Assembly: GCA_004525885.1 (NCBI GenBank)
Contig: SPBV01000032.1
Location: forward strand, 1 to 11,443
Length of the DNA: 11,443 nt
From: Nitrosomonadales bacterium
GTDB lineage: Bacteria; Pseudomonadota; Gammaproteobacteria; Burkholderiales; Nitrosomonadaceae
Direction of reading: 5' to 3'
Of this stretch, positions 1-7,331 are shown in pieces. The first letter of the stretch is position 1. Each line of letters begins with the position of its first letter. Under the pieces are notes generated by a model that had not been told where the DNA came from, made no database searches, and was given only the letters and a program-made list of their open reading frames with translations. The position numbers and the translations under genes are program-made.

Positions 1-1291
1 CTAAATTAGCTGCCGCAGTGTAAATGTCTGACAAATACATCTGCAGAGGGTCGCCATTCTTCTCCCCTAAAGCAAATGCAACAGTAGCCGAGGTGGGTCC
101 CATGACTATTTCACATTGTTTGAACACTTCAATAAAATCCTCAGCAATTAAACGTCGCAATTTTTGCGCTTTGATGTAATAGGCATCGTAATAACCATGC
201 GATAATACATATGTACCAATCAGAATGCGCCGCTTTACTTCAGCACCGAAGCCCTGGGTGCGACTTTTTCGGTACATATCATCGAGATCAGTATATTCCT
301 CGGCACGGTAACCATAACGCACACCATCGAATCGGGAAAGATTACTTGAAGCTTCCGCTGGAGCTAACACGTAATAAACAGGAATTGAGAGTGCGGTGTT
401 CGGTAGCGATACTTCAACGATTTTTGCACCTAGCTTGCTATATTCTGCGATAGCCGCATCTACTGCGCATGACACATCGTCACTCATCCCATCAGCGAAA
501 TATTCCTTTGGAAGGCCAATACGTAATCCCTCTAGCGGTTTCTCTAAATCTCGTGTGTAGCCCTCATGTTCATGTTGTAGGCTGGTCGAATCACGTGCAT
601 CGAAATCCACCATGACATCTAACATTAACGCTAAGTCTGCCGCCGATTTTGCTATTGCCCCACCTTGATCAAGACTCGAGGCAAATGCGATCATTCCATA
701 CCTTGATACCAGTCCGTAAGTTGGTTTTATGCCAGAAACACCGCATAGCGATGCCGGTTGGCGTATAGAGCCCCCCGTATCGGTACCAGTAGCAGCGGGC
801 GCCATGCGTGCGGCTACTGCACAAGCAGAACCACCAGAGCTTCCTTCTGGCACAGTCGAAATATCCCATGGGTTCTTCACAGGTCCGTAAAAAGAAGTTT
901 CATTACTAGAACCCATAGCGAATTCATCCATATTGGTTTTACCAATATTTACTGTGCCAGCCATATTGAAACGCTCAATTACATGGGCGTCATAAGGTGA
1001 AATGAAGTTTGACAACATTTTTGACCCGCAGGTGGTGAGCCATCCTTTAGTGCAAAAAATATCCTTATGGGCGATAGGAATGCCGGTCAATGGGCCGGCT
1101 TCTCCTGAAGCAATCATTGCATCAGCAATACGTGCTTGATCAAGGCTCATTTTTTCATTAACTGTAATAAATGCATTATATTCTTTGTTTAAAAGTGTAA
1201 CGCATTTAAGAAAATCTTTAGTTAGTTCTACGCTAGAGATTTTCTTTGTTACAAGTAATGTGGAAAGTTGCTTAAGGCTTGAGTTCAACAT
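1..1291 (-). CDS. gatA: Glutamyl-tRNA(Gln)/aspartyl-tRNA(Asn) amidotransferase subunit A, 3' end outside window
   Basis: GatA is the glutaminase subunit of cytoplasmic GatCAB. It frees ammonia from glutamine and passes it to GatB, which amidates mischarged Glu-tRNA(Gln) (and Asp-tRNA(Asn) where present). The frame is open from ATG at 1291 to the left edge: 430 codons, against about 485 in the family, so roughly 55 C-terminal residues are missing. It shows the amidase signature: Lys76 in PIAHKD, cis-Ser151 in EGSSGGSA and nucleophile Ser175 in TDTGGSIRQP. Their spacing (75 and 24 residues) equals that of the S. aureus triad Lys79-Ser154-Ser178. The start fits the usual GatA N-terminus (MLNSSLKQLS), although I see no Shine-Dalgarno before it; a small palindrome, ACATATATGT (1293-1302), sits there instead. 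It lies 70 bases after gatC and is presumably in the same transcript. The last readable residues (YLSDIYTAAANL) match the family, with no frameshift. Identity is near certain. Confidence 0.97.
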   Translation of the reverse strand, partial: MLNSSLKQLSTLLVTKKISSVELTKDFLKCVTLLNKEYNAFITVNEKMSLDQARIADAMIASGEAGPLTGIPIAHKDIFCTKGWLTTCGSKMLSNFISPYDAHVIERFNMAGTVNIGKTNMDEFAMGSSNETSFYGPVKNPWDISTVPEGSSGGSACAVAARMAPAATGTDTGGSIRQPASLCGVSGIKPTYGLVSRYGMIAFASSLDQGGAIAKSAADLALMLDVMVDFDARDSTSLQHEHEGYTRDLEKPLEGLRIGLPKEYFADGMSDDVSCAVDAAIAEYSKLGAKIVEVSLPNTALSIPVYYVLAPAEASSNLSRFDGVRYGYRAEEYTDLDDMYRKSRTQGFGAEVKRRILIGTYVLSHGYYDAYYIKAQKLRRLIAEDFIEVFKQCEIVMGPTSATVAFALGEKNGDPLQMYLSDIYTAAANL

Positions 1292-1361
1292 GACATATAT
1301 GTAGCAGGGAAATTGTGGAAAGAAGTAAGTAAAATTGGGCGCCGCACTTATTCTTCGCGTT

Positions 1362-1649
1362 TTACTCGATAACCTTTGGAACCAGATAAAGCCCCGCTTC
1401 TATTTGAGGAGCTTGTAACTGAAACAGTTCGTGTTGATCTGTCTCGGTTATCGCATCCTTACGTAATCGCTGTACAATATTCTGAGCATGGGACATAGGG
1501 GAAATTGTAGACGTGTCTACTACCTGCATTTGTTCAATCAAGCAAAAAATTCCCGCTATCTGGGCTAACATAGCATGAGCCTCATCTTCGCCGATCTCAA
1601 TTCGAGCAAGATTTGCAACACGTTTTACATCTTCAAGAACCAGCGCCAT
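1362..1649 (-). CDS. gatC: Glutamyl-tRNA(Gln)/aspartyl-tRNA(Asn) amidotransferase subunit C
   Basis: GatC is the small non-catalytic subunit that wraps around GatA and the GatA-GatB interface and stabilises the amidotransferase. The product is 95 residues, the normal family length. It shows the usual N-terminal helix (DVKRVANLARIEI, residues 7-19), the central FCLIEQMQVVDT stretch leading to SPMSH (residues 50-54), and the conserved C-terminus QIEAGLYLVPKVIE that inserts against GatA. An AAGAGG Shine-Dalgarno lies 11 bases before the ATG, a slightly long spacing. It is the first gene of a gatC-gatA unit and diverges from mreB across 158 bases. I see no convincing -35/-10 pair for it, although TATGAT (5 of 6 to the -10 consensus) occurs on this strand in each copy of the 13-bp direct repeat upstream. 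No odd residues or frame problems. Confidence 0.96.
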   Translation of the reverse strand: MALVLEDVKRVANLARIEIGEDEAHAMLAQIAGIFCLIEQMQVVDTSTISPMSHAQNIVQRLRKDAITETDQHELFQLQAPQIEAGLYLVPKVIE

Positions 1650-1680
1650 TAGCTAACGTACCTCTTACTTTTAAAACATG

Positions 1681-1729
1681 ATAGAGTATCATAAAGTTAC
1701 GTTCAGAAACGCCGTTATAGAGTATCATA
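1681..1729. repeat. Pair of 13-bp direct repeats in the gatC-mreB divergent region
   Basis: ATAGAGTATCATA occurs exactly at 1681-1693 and again at 1717-1729, start to start 36 bases. On the minus strand each copy reads TATGATACTCTAT and contains a -10-like TATGAT. No other copy was noticed in the window. The position between two divergent operons makes them candidates for a paired operator or a duplicated promoter element for gatC, but no regulator can be named from the sequence. Confidence 0.55.
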
Positions 1730-1739
1730 GTCTATTTTT

Positions 1740-1768
1740 TTGACGTAACCTTTTTATGCGCTTTTTAT
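1740..1768 (+). promoter_or_regulatory. Possible sigma-70 promoter for the mreB operon
   Basis: TTGACG (1740-1745; 5 of 6 to the -35 consensus) is followed after 17 bases by TTTTAT (1763-1768; 4 of 6 to TATAAT). Transcription would begin near 1775, leaving a leader of about 33 bases before the mreB ATG at 1808. It falls in the only sizeable gap upstream of the operon. The -10 is weak and lies in the 11-bp tandem repeat, so this is tentative. Confidence 0.3.
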
Positions 1769-1772
1769 GCGC
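1751..1772. repeat. Two tandem copies of an 11-bp unit upstream of mreB
   Basis: TTTTTATGCGC is present twice head to tail (1751-1761 and 1762-1772), followed by TTTT. It overlaps the proposed -10 region of mreB and may be a replication-slippage duplication. Copy number could vary between strains and alter promoter spacing, but that is inference. Confidence 0.7.
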
Positions 1773-1807
1773 TTTTGACACTATTCCTACCAACGGATTT
1801 TGCACCC

Positions 1808-2860
1808 ATGTCGAATTTTATTACGAATTTTAAGAATTACTTTTCAACCGACCTTGCAATTGATTTAGGTACCGCCAACACCCTGATTTATATTCGCGGT
1901 CAAGGGGTTGTATTAAATGAACCGTCAGTCGTGGCAATCCGCCAGGATGGTGGCCCCAATGGTAAGAAAGTAATTCAGTCAGTCGGGCTAGCCGCTAAAC
2001 AAATGTTAGGCCGTACCCCTGGCAACATATCTGCCATCCGCCCAATGAAGGACGGCGTAATTGCCGACTTCACCGTTACAGAACAGATGTTGAAACACTT
2101 TATCAAAAAAGTGTGCCCGCCACGCATATTTTCTTTTAACCCGCGCATTGTGATCTGTGTTCCCTACGGCTCTACTCAAGTAGAGCGTCGAGCGATTCGG
2201 GAGGCAGCTTATGGTGCCGGTGCAAGCAAAGTAGAGTTGATTGAAGAACCGATGGCTGCGGCTATTGGTGCTAATTTACCAATTGAAGAGCCCACTGGTT
2301 CAATGGTGGTTGATATTGGTGGTGGTACTACAGACGTGGGTGTGATTTCGCTAGGTGGTATTGTTTACTCGACCTCGGTACGCGTAGGTGGTGATAAATT
2401 TGATGAGGCCATTATCAATTATATTCGTCGCAATTATGGCATGCTGATCGGTGAAGTCACCGCTGAATTAATCAAGAAAGAAATCGGTTCTGCCTATCCT
2501 GGATCGGAAGTACGTGAAATGGAAGTTAAAGGACGCAACCTAGCAGAAGGGGTCCCACGCAGCTTTGCAATTTCTAGCAATGAAATCCTGGAATCTTTAT
2601 CTGACCCTCTAAACAGTATCGTCAGTGCTGTCAAATCCGCATTAGAGCTCACACTGCCTGAACTTGGCGCAGACATTGCTGAGAAGGGAATGGTTCTGAC
2701 CGGTGGAGGCGCTTTGCTACGCGACATCGAACGCTTGCTAATGGAAGAAACCGGGCTATCAGTGATCATAGCAGACGATCCTCTTACTTGTGTGGCACGT
2801 GGCTCAGGCATCGCACTGGAAAATATGGATCATTTGGCTAATATATTTGCCAGTGATTAA
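1808..2860 (+). CDS. mreB: Rod shape-determining protein MreB, bacterial actin
   Basis: MreB is an actin-like ATPase that forms short membrane-bound filaments on the cytoplasmic face and orients the elongasome. The product is 350 residues with this start (E. coli MreB is 347). The actin-fold nucleotide motifs are in order: phosphate-1 DLGTANT (residues 19-25), EEP (147-149), phosphate-2 DIGGGTTD (169-176) and adenosine loop LTGGGALLRD (297-306). The N-terminus SNFITNFKNYF looks like the amphipathic membrane-binding helix. The frame stays open upstream to a TTG at 1775, but ATG 1808 gives the family N-terminus and length; neither start has a clear Shine-Dalgarno. It is the first gene of the elongation operon, 69 bases before mreC. 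A small hairpin (GCATT/AATGC, 2871-2886) lies in that gap. Confidence 0.97.
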   Translation: MSNFITNFKNYFSTDLAIDLGTANTLIYIRGQGVVLNEPSVVAIRQDGGPNGKKVIQSVGLAAKQMLGRTPGNISAIRPMKDGVIADFTVTEQMLKHFIKKVCPPRIFSFNPRIVICVPYGSTQVERRAIREAAYGAGASKVELIEEPMAAAIGANLPIEEPTGSMVVDIGGGTTDVGVISLGGIVYSTSVRVGGDKFDEAIINYIRRNYGMLIGEVTAELIKKEIGSAYPGSEVREMEVKGRNLAEGVPRSFAISSNEILESLSDPLNSIVSAVKSALELTLPELGADIAEKGMVLTGGGALLRDIERLLMEETGLSVIIADDPLTCVARGSGIALENMDHLANIFASD

Positions 2861-2929
2861 ACGGTATTCAGCATTGAGGTTAATGCCCTTGAGCTGGACA
2901 CGAACCAGAAGACCCTGACACCGCATGTA

Positions 2930-3829
2930 ATGGAAGCAGCTCAACCTTTTTTTAAGCATGGCCCTGGTCCACTATTACGGTTAGTGTTCTTTGTACTTCT
3001 GTCACTAATACTGATGGTAGTTGATACTCACTTCAAATATCTCTATGAGGTTCGCCAAACTATCGCTGTAGTAATATCTCCGGTCCAAAGGTTGGCCTAT
3101 ATACCAACAAAAATTTCCGATTTGGTAAATGATTTTTTTGTTGCTCAAAACTTAGCTGACGAGAATTTGCGTCTTAAACAACAACACCTTGTCGATTCAG
3201 GGAAGCTCCAGCAATTCTTGGCTCTGATGGCTGAAAACGAACATTTACGTAAACTATTAGAAACTTCGCAGAGAAATAAAAGTAAGACCATAGTGGCGGA
3301 AATTATTTCCGTTCCACCTGATCCCTTTAGCCGCAGGGTCACGCTGGATAAAGGGATCAAAAACGGCATCCAGCTTGGCCAGGTTGTAATAGATAACTTG
3401 GGTGTGGTAGGGCAGATTACACGTATCTATCCATGGTCCTCTGAAGTTACACTTATTACTGATAGAGAACATTCAGTACCAGTTCAGATAGTGCGAAATG
3501 GTATACGTTCAGTAGTATTCGGTACGGGCAAGGACAAAACACTAGAATTACAATATATGGCAAACAACGCCGATATTCAAAATGGTGATTCTCTGGTTAC
3601 CTCTGGAATAGATGGCACCTATCCTTCTGGCCTACCAGTAGCATTGGTATCGAAAATAAAACGTGACGCGTCTTCTGCTTTTGCCAGTATCTTCTGCACC
3701 CCGGTCGCTGGAGTAGATCGAAATAAGCAGGTATTGATACTGTTCCCACGGACTAACCCGGAGACTCCAGTGGAGTCAATTGATGTTCAATCTAAAGATA
3801 AGGGACTAGAAGAAAGTGGCGCCCCCTAA
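2930..3829 (+). CDS. mreC: Rod shape-determining protein MreC
   Basis: MreC is a bitopic inner-membrane protein whose periplasmic part activates the PBP2-RodA synthase and links it to MreB and MreD. The product is 299 residues. The N-terminus MEAAQPFFKHGPGPLLRL is typical of betaproteobacterial MreC. One membrane segment follows (about residues 15-32), then a coiled coil rich in Leu, Glu and Lys (about 65-113), then the two-part beta domain (about 118-272) with conserved-looking DPFSRRVTLDKG and NGDSLVTSGIDG. The tail from 273 is polar and probably disordered. There is no evident Shine-Dalgarno at ATG 2930; an ATG five bases upstream is followed at once by a stop (ATGTAA). The last 14 bases overlap mreD. 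Nothing is missing. Confidence 0.95.
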   Translation: MEAAQPFFKHGPGPLLRLVFFVLLSLILMVVDTHFKYLYEVRQTIAVVISPVQRLAYIPTKISDLVNDFFVAQNLADENLRLKQQHLVDSGKLQQFLALMAENEHLRKLLETSQRNKSKTIVAEIISVPPDPFSRRVTLDKGIKNGIQLGQVVIDNLGVVGQITRIYPWSSEVTLITDREHSVPVQIVRNGIRSVVFGTGKDKTLELQYMANNADIQNGDSLVTSGIDGTYPSGLPVALVSKIKRDASSAFASIFCTPVAGVDRNKQVLILFPRTNPETPVESIDVQSKDKGLEESGAP

Positions 3830-4331
3830 TTACTTTGAAGAAGAGATTTTTCTACCTGCCAAAGCATGGTTCATTATTCTTAGCTTGATAGCAGCGCTAT
3901 TACTAAATCTACTACCGCTACAAGGTTATATGCTAACACTGCGCCCAGATTTTATTGCGTTGGTATTACTGTACTGGAATCTTAATCATCGGGTCGATAT
4001 GGGCGTAGCTTTTGGTATGGGCCTGCTAATGGATGTAGGGAATAGCAACATGCTTGGACAACATGCTCTAGCATATTGTGTGATGATTTTCATTTCTTTA
4101 TTGCTGCGCCGACGTTTGTATATATTTGGGTTACTGAAACAAGCCCCACAGGTTGGACTAATGCTGCTCGTTGCTCAATCTGTTACGCTCTTGACCGAAC
4201 TGCTAAACAGGGCCGATTTTCCTGGTTGGTATTTTTTTCTTGCTAGTGTTACTGGTGCGTTTTTATGGCCCGTGCTCTCGATTCTGCTAAGAGTGTCCCA
4301 TAGTCAGAAATATGATCAAAATGCACTATGA
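3816..4331 (+). CDS. mreD: Rod shape-determining protein MreD, GTG start
   Basis: MreD is a small polytopic inner-membrane partner of MreC in the elongasome. The product is 171 residues (E. coli MreD is 162) and almost wholly hydrophobic, with five or six likely membrane segments at about residues 17-36, 42-56, 61-78, 83-97, 111-131 and 137-158. The RPDF (43-46) and GLLMDVG (69-75) stretches are typical of the family. The start is GTG at 3816, inside the end of mreC. It has a nearby purine-rich AGAAGAAA just upstream, and the next Met (residue 39) would delete the first membrane segment, so GTG is preferred. The stop overlaps the mrdA start as ATGA. Reinitiation coupled to mreC translation is likely. 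Confidence 0.93.
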   Translation: MAPPNYFEEEIFLPAKAWFIILSLIAALLLNLLPLQGYMLTLRPDFIALVLLYWNLNHRVDMGVAFGMGLLMDVGNSNMLGQHALAYCVMIFISLLLRRRLYIFGLLKQAPQVGLMLLVAQSVTLLTELLNRADFPGWYFFLASVTGAFLWPVLSILLRVSHSQKYDQNAL

Positions 4332-6238
4332 AACGCTCGATAGAGATTCGCAATCACCTGCGTGAAGTACACCATTTCCAGAATCGACTTGCTATCAGCG
4401 CAGGCTTTGTACTATTTCTATTCCTATTACTGTTAGCACGTTTCTATTATTTGCAGGTATTGGAGAGCGAGCACTATCACACACTAGCAGAAGATAACCG
4501 CATATTTCTTTCACCAGTCGTGCCCAACCGAGGACTGATTCTTGATCGTAACGGTGAGGTATTGGCAGAGAATTACTCAGCCTACACGCTAGAAATCGTA
4601 CCGAATAAGTTCACCGACCTTGAAGCTACCATTAACAAACTGGCAACCGTGATTCCTATTGAGGAAGTAGACCGCAGACGCTTTAAGAAACTGAGGGAGG
4701 ATAACGCGAAATTTGAAAGTTTACCCATCCGCACTCGTTTATCTGAAGAGGAAGTAGCACGCTTTGCTGCCAATAGCTATCTCTTTCCTGGAGTAGAGCT
4801 AAAGGCTCGTTTGTTTCGCCGATATCCAAAAGAAAAGAGCGCTTCGCATGTGTTGGGTTATATAAGCCGCATTAACAATAATGATCTTGTAAAATTGGAG
4901 GCTGACGAAGTTTTAGCCAATTACAAGGGAACTAACCATATAGGCAAGCTTGGCATAGAGCAAAGCTATGAAAAGGAGCTACACGGTATTGCTGGTTTTG
5001 AAGAAATAGAAACCGACTCAGCTGGTCGAAAAATAAGGGTTTTATCACGCACGCAACCGGTCTCCGGTAACGATCTAACACTGACACTCGATGCCAAATT
5101 ACAAGAGATTGCGGAAAAAGCATTTGGTGACCGACGCGGTGCGCTAGTAGCAATCGATCCTAGCAACGGTGACGTGCTCGCATTTGTCAGCAAGCCAGGT
5201 TTTGACTTAAATCTTTTTGTAAATGGCATCGATTTTACGAATTGGGATTTACTCAACAACTCTATCGATAGGCCGCTCAACAATCGTGCATTACGCGGTG
5301 TTTATCCACCAGGCTCTACATTTAAGCCATTCATGGCATTGGCAGGTCTGGAGCTTAATTTACGCACCCCTCAACACACCATCAGTGACCCCGGATACTT
5401 TCAACTACCTGGTAGCAGCCGTCATTACCGAGATTGGAAGGCAGGTGGCCATGGCAGAGTAAATCTTCACAAATCGCTAGTTGTTTCATGTGATACGTAT
5501 TACTACGAGCTTGCCAATGACCTTGGTATAGACAATATTTCTAAGTTTATGGGACAGTTTGGTTTAGGTAAAAAAACTGGTATCGATATTGAAGGCGAGT
5601 CCGCGGGTCTATTGCCATCTCAAGAATGGAAAATGAGTCGCCACAAAGAGAGGTGGTGGCCAGGCGATACTATTTCTATTGGTATTGGTCAAGGCTACAA
5701 TTTAGCTACACCCCTACAGCTTGCCTTTGCTACCACGATAATTGCCAACAAAGGAAGCGCTTTTCGTCCACGCCTTGTAAAACGAATTCGAAACAGCAAG
5801 GCCGGAGAAACGTTGGAAATAGCCCCACAACTTCTGTACACACTCCATCTAAACCCGGACAATCTGGAAATTGTGAGAAATGCGCTTAAAGATGTTACCC
5901 AGCCCGGAGGTACTGCGGCAGCTGCAGGTGCAGGTGCAAGCTACACTTTTGCTGGTAAGACTGGAACATCTCAGGTAATTGGCATGAAACAAAACGAGAA
6001 ATACGATGAAAAAAACATAAATGACCGTCATCGTGATCACGCGCTGTTCATTGCCTACGCACCAACGGAAAATCCAAGCATCGCGTTATCAGTGTTAGTA
6101 GAAAACGGTGGTCATGGTGGTTCCTCAGCTGCACCGATTGCACGGATAGTGCTGGACTACTTCCTACTTGGCAAACTACCACCAGTGAATACGGCGGAAA
6201 AATCTGTGGATGGAGGCATAGAAGATGTCCATGACTAA
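4328..6238 (+). CDS. mrdA: Penicillin-binding protein 2, peptidoglycan D,D-transpeptidase MrdA
   Basis: PBP2 is the class B penicillin-binding protein that cross-links the glycan made by RodA during side-wall growth, and is the beta-lactam target whose loss rounds cells. The product is 636 residues (E. coli 633). Order: short cytoplasmic tail, membrane anchor (about 22-41), non-catalytic dimerisation/pedestal domain (about 60-240, with VPNRGLILDRNGEVLAEN at 65-82), and transpeptidase domain (about 265-615). Catalytic motifs are intact: SxxK as Ser330-Thr-Phe-Lys333 in YPPGSTFKPF (Ser330 is also the E. coli number), SxD as Ser387-Cys-Asp389, and KTG at 544-546 in AGKTGTSQV. A run of Ala and Gly before KTG (530-537) comes from a slightly repetitive GCAGGT stretch and looks harmless. 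It starts at ATG overlapping the mreD stop, with only a weak Shine-Dalgarno, and its end overlaps rodA. Confidence 0.97.
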   Translation: MKRSIEIRNHLREVHHFQNRLAISAGFVLFLFLLLLARFYYLQVLESEHYHTLAEDNRIFLSPVVPNRGLILDRNGEVLAENYSAYTLEIVPNKFTDLEATINKLATVIPIEEVDRRRFKKLREDNAKFESLPIRTRLSEEEVARFAANSYLFPGVELKARLFRRYPKEKSASHVLGYISRINNNDLVKLEADEVLANYKGTNHIGKLGIEQSYEKELHGIAGFEEIETDSAGRKIRVLSRTQPVSGNDLTLTLDAKLQEIAEKAFGDRRGALVAIDPSNGDVLAFVSKPGFDLNLFVNGIDFTNWDLLNNSIDRPLNNRALRGVYPPGSTFKPFMALAGLELNLRTPQHTISDPGYFQLPGSSRHYRDWKAGGHGRVNLHKSLVVSCDTYYYELANDLGIDNISKFMGQFGLGKKTGIDIEGESAGLLPSQEWKMSRHKERWWPGDTISIGIGQGYNLATPLQLAFATTIIANKGSAFRPRLVKRIRNSKAGETLEIAPQLLYTLHLNPDNLEIVRNALKDVTQPGGTAAAAGAGASYTFAGKTGTSQVIGMKQNEKYDEKNINDRHRDHALFIAYAPTENPSIALSVLVENGGHGGSSAAPIARIVLDYFLLGKLPPVNTAEKSVDGGIEDVHD

Positions 6239-7331
6239 TGTGCGCCCATGGCACTTCCTTACACGTTATATAGATAGCTTTCTATTGTTAAGTATTCTTC
6301 TAGTAATGGCGGTTGGTCTGGCAACACTCTACAGTGCCACTGATGGGAATTTAAGTCGTGTAACCAACCAGGCAGTTAACATGGCTGTAGCCTTAGTCAT
6401 CATGTGGTTGGTCGCCAATATTCCACTTCAATACATGATGCGCCTTGCTTTACCAATATATGTGGTCGGAATAATTCTTCTAATTGGTGTAACGTTATTT
6501 GGTGAAATCAACAATGGCGCGAGGAGATGGCTAAACATAGGTATTACCCGCATCCAGCCTTCCGAATTAATGAAAATTGCTGTACCATTGATGATGGCAT
6601 GGTATTTCGATAAACACGAGGCTACTTTGCGTCTCCGCGACTACATAGTGGCGACGATGATTCTATTATTACCGGTACTACTGATTTTGCGCCAGCCAGA
6701 TTTAGGGACTGCTTTGCTAATTATATTTAGTGGCTTCTATGTGCTGTTTCTTGCGGGATTATCCTGGCGTATCATAATTGGATTACTAGTCGCCGGAGCA
6801 GGCAGCTTGCCAATACTATGGTCAATGATGCATGGATACCAGAAAAAACGTGTCATGACTTTAATTGACCCAACAGAAGATGCATTAGGAGCGGGTTATC
6901 ACAGCATCCAGTCGACCATTGCAGTAGGTTCAGGTGGAATTATGGGAAAAGGCTGGCAAAATGGCACACAGGCACATCTAGATTTTCTTCCTGAAAAGAG
7001 TACTGATTTTATTTTTGCAGTGTTCTCTGAAGAATTTGGGATAGTTGGCAATTCGTTACTGCTACTGTTGTATCTGTTAGTAATTGGTCGCGGGCTAGTT
7101 ATCGCTGTCAATGCTTCGACTCAATTCACCCGACTTGTCGCAGGATCCATCACGCTGACTTTCTTCACTTATATATTTGTCAATATAGGTATGGTTGTTG
7201 GTATTCTACCGGTGGTAGGTGTGCCGCTGCCACTTTTCAGTTATGGAGGCACTTCGATGGTGACAATGCTTCTAGGTTTTGGTATTTTGATGAGCATACA
7301 GATGCATCCTACTAAATTGGTAAAAACATAA
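6225..7331 (+). CDS. rodA: SEDS peptidoglycan glycosyltransferase RodA (MrdB)
   Basis: RodA polymerises lipid II into glycan strands in the inner membrane and works as a pair with PBP2. The product is 368 residues (E. coli 370), with about ten hydrophobic segments. SEDS hallmarks are present in order: GARRWL (98-103), QPSELMK (111-117), RQPDLGTA (156-163), the periplasmic-loop signature around FLPEKSTDFIF (254-264) with Asp261 matching the essential Asp262 of E. coli RodA, and PLPLFSYGGTSM (334-345). Two in-frame ATGs lie at 6225 and 6231; GGAGG at 6212-6216 is 8 bases from the first and 14 from the second, so 6225 is chosen. The gene overlaps the mrdA end by 14 bases, and its stop overlaps the next start as TAATG. 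Being encoded directly after its cognate PBP supports RodA rather than FtsW. Confidence 0.97.
   Translation: MSMTNVRPWHFLTRYIDSFLLLSILLVMAVGLATLYSATDGNLSRVTNQAVNMAVALVIMWLVANIPLQYMMRLALPIYVVGIILLIGVTLFGEINNGARRWLNIGITRIQPSELMKIAVPLMMAWYFDKHEATLRLRDYIVATMILLLPVLLILRQPDLGTALLIIFSGFYVLFLAGLSWRIIIGLLVAGAGSLPILWSMMHGYQKKRVMTLIDPTEDALGAGYHSIQSTIAVGSGGIMGKGWQNGTQAHLDFLPEKSTDFIFAVFSEEFGIVGNSLLLLLYLLVIGRGLVIAVNASTQFTRLVAGSITLTFFTYIFVNIGMVVGILPVVGVPLPLFSYGGTSMVTMLLGFGILMSIQMHPTKLVKT

Noticed and set aside
211..453. Plus-strand open frame opposite gatA
   Set aside because: The minus-strand frame is a continuous, motif-complete GatA; the plus-strand product looks random.
1775..1780. Perfect TTGACA as a -35 box for mreB
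   Set aside because: No TATAAT-like sequence lies 16-18 bases downstream, and transcription would begin at or past the ATG.
1775..1807. Upstream TTG start for mreB, adding 11 residues
   Set aside because: The extra residues (MTLFLPTDFAP) are not like MreB N-termini, there is no Shine-Dalgarno, and ATG 1808 gives the normal length and membrane helix.
2494..2811. Open frame of 105 codons on the minus strand inside mreB
   Set aside because: It lies wholly opposite a certain gene, its product is Ser/Arg-rich and has no recognisable motif; it is a shadow of mreB codon use.
4966..5283. Open frame of 105 codons on the minus strand inside mrdA
   Set aside because: Fully overlaps the transpeptidase gene, has no family features and no ribosome-binding site that I can see.
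5917..5940. Repetitive GCAGGT run in mrdA as an insertion or slippage scar
   Set aside because: A short Ala/Gly stretch before KTG is, as far as I recall, usual in betaproteobacterial PBP2, and the frame and motifs are intact.
6231..6233. Second in-frame ATG as the rodA start
   Set aside because: The GGAGG at 6212-6216 is 14 bases away, compared with a near-ideal 8 bases for ATG 6225.
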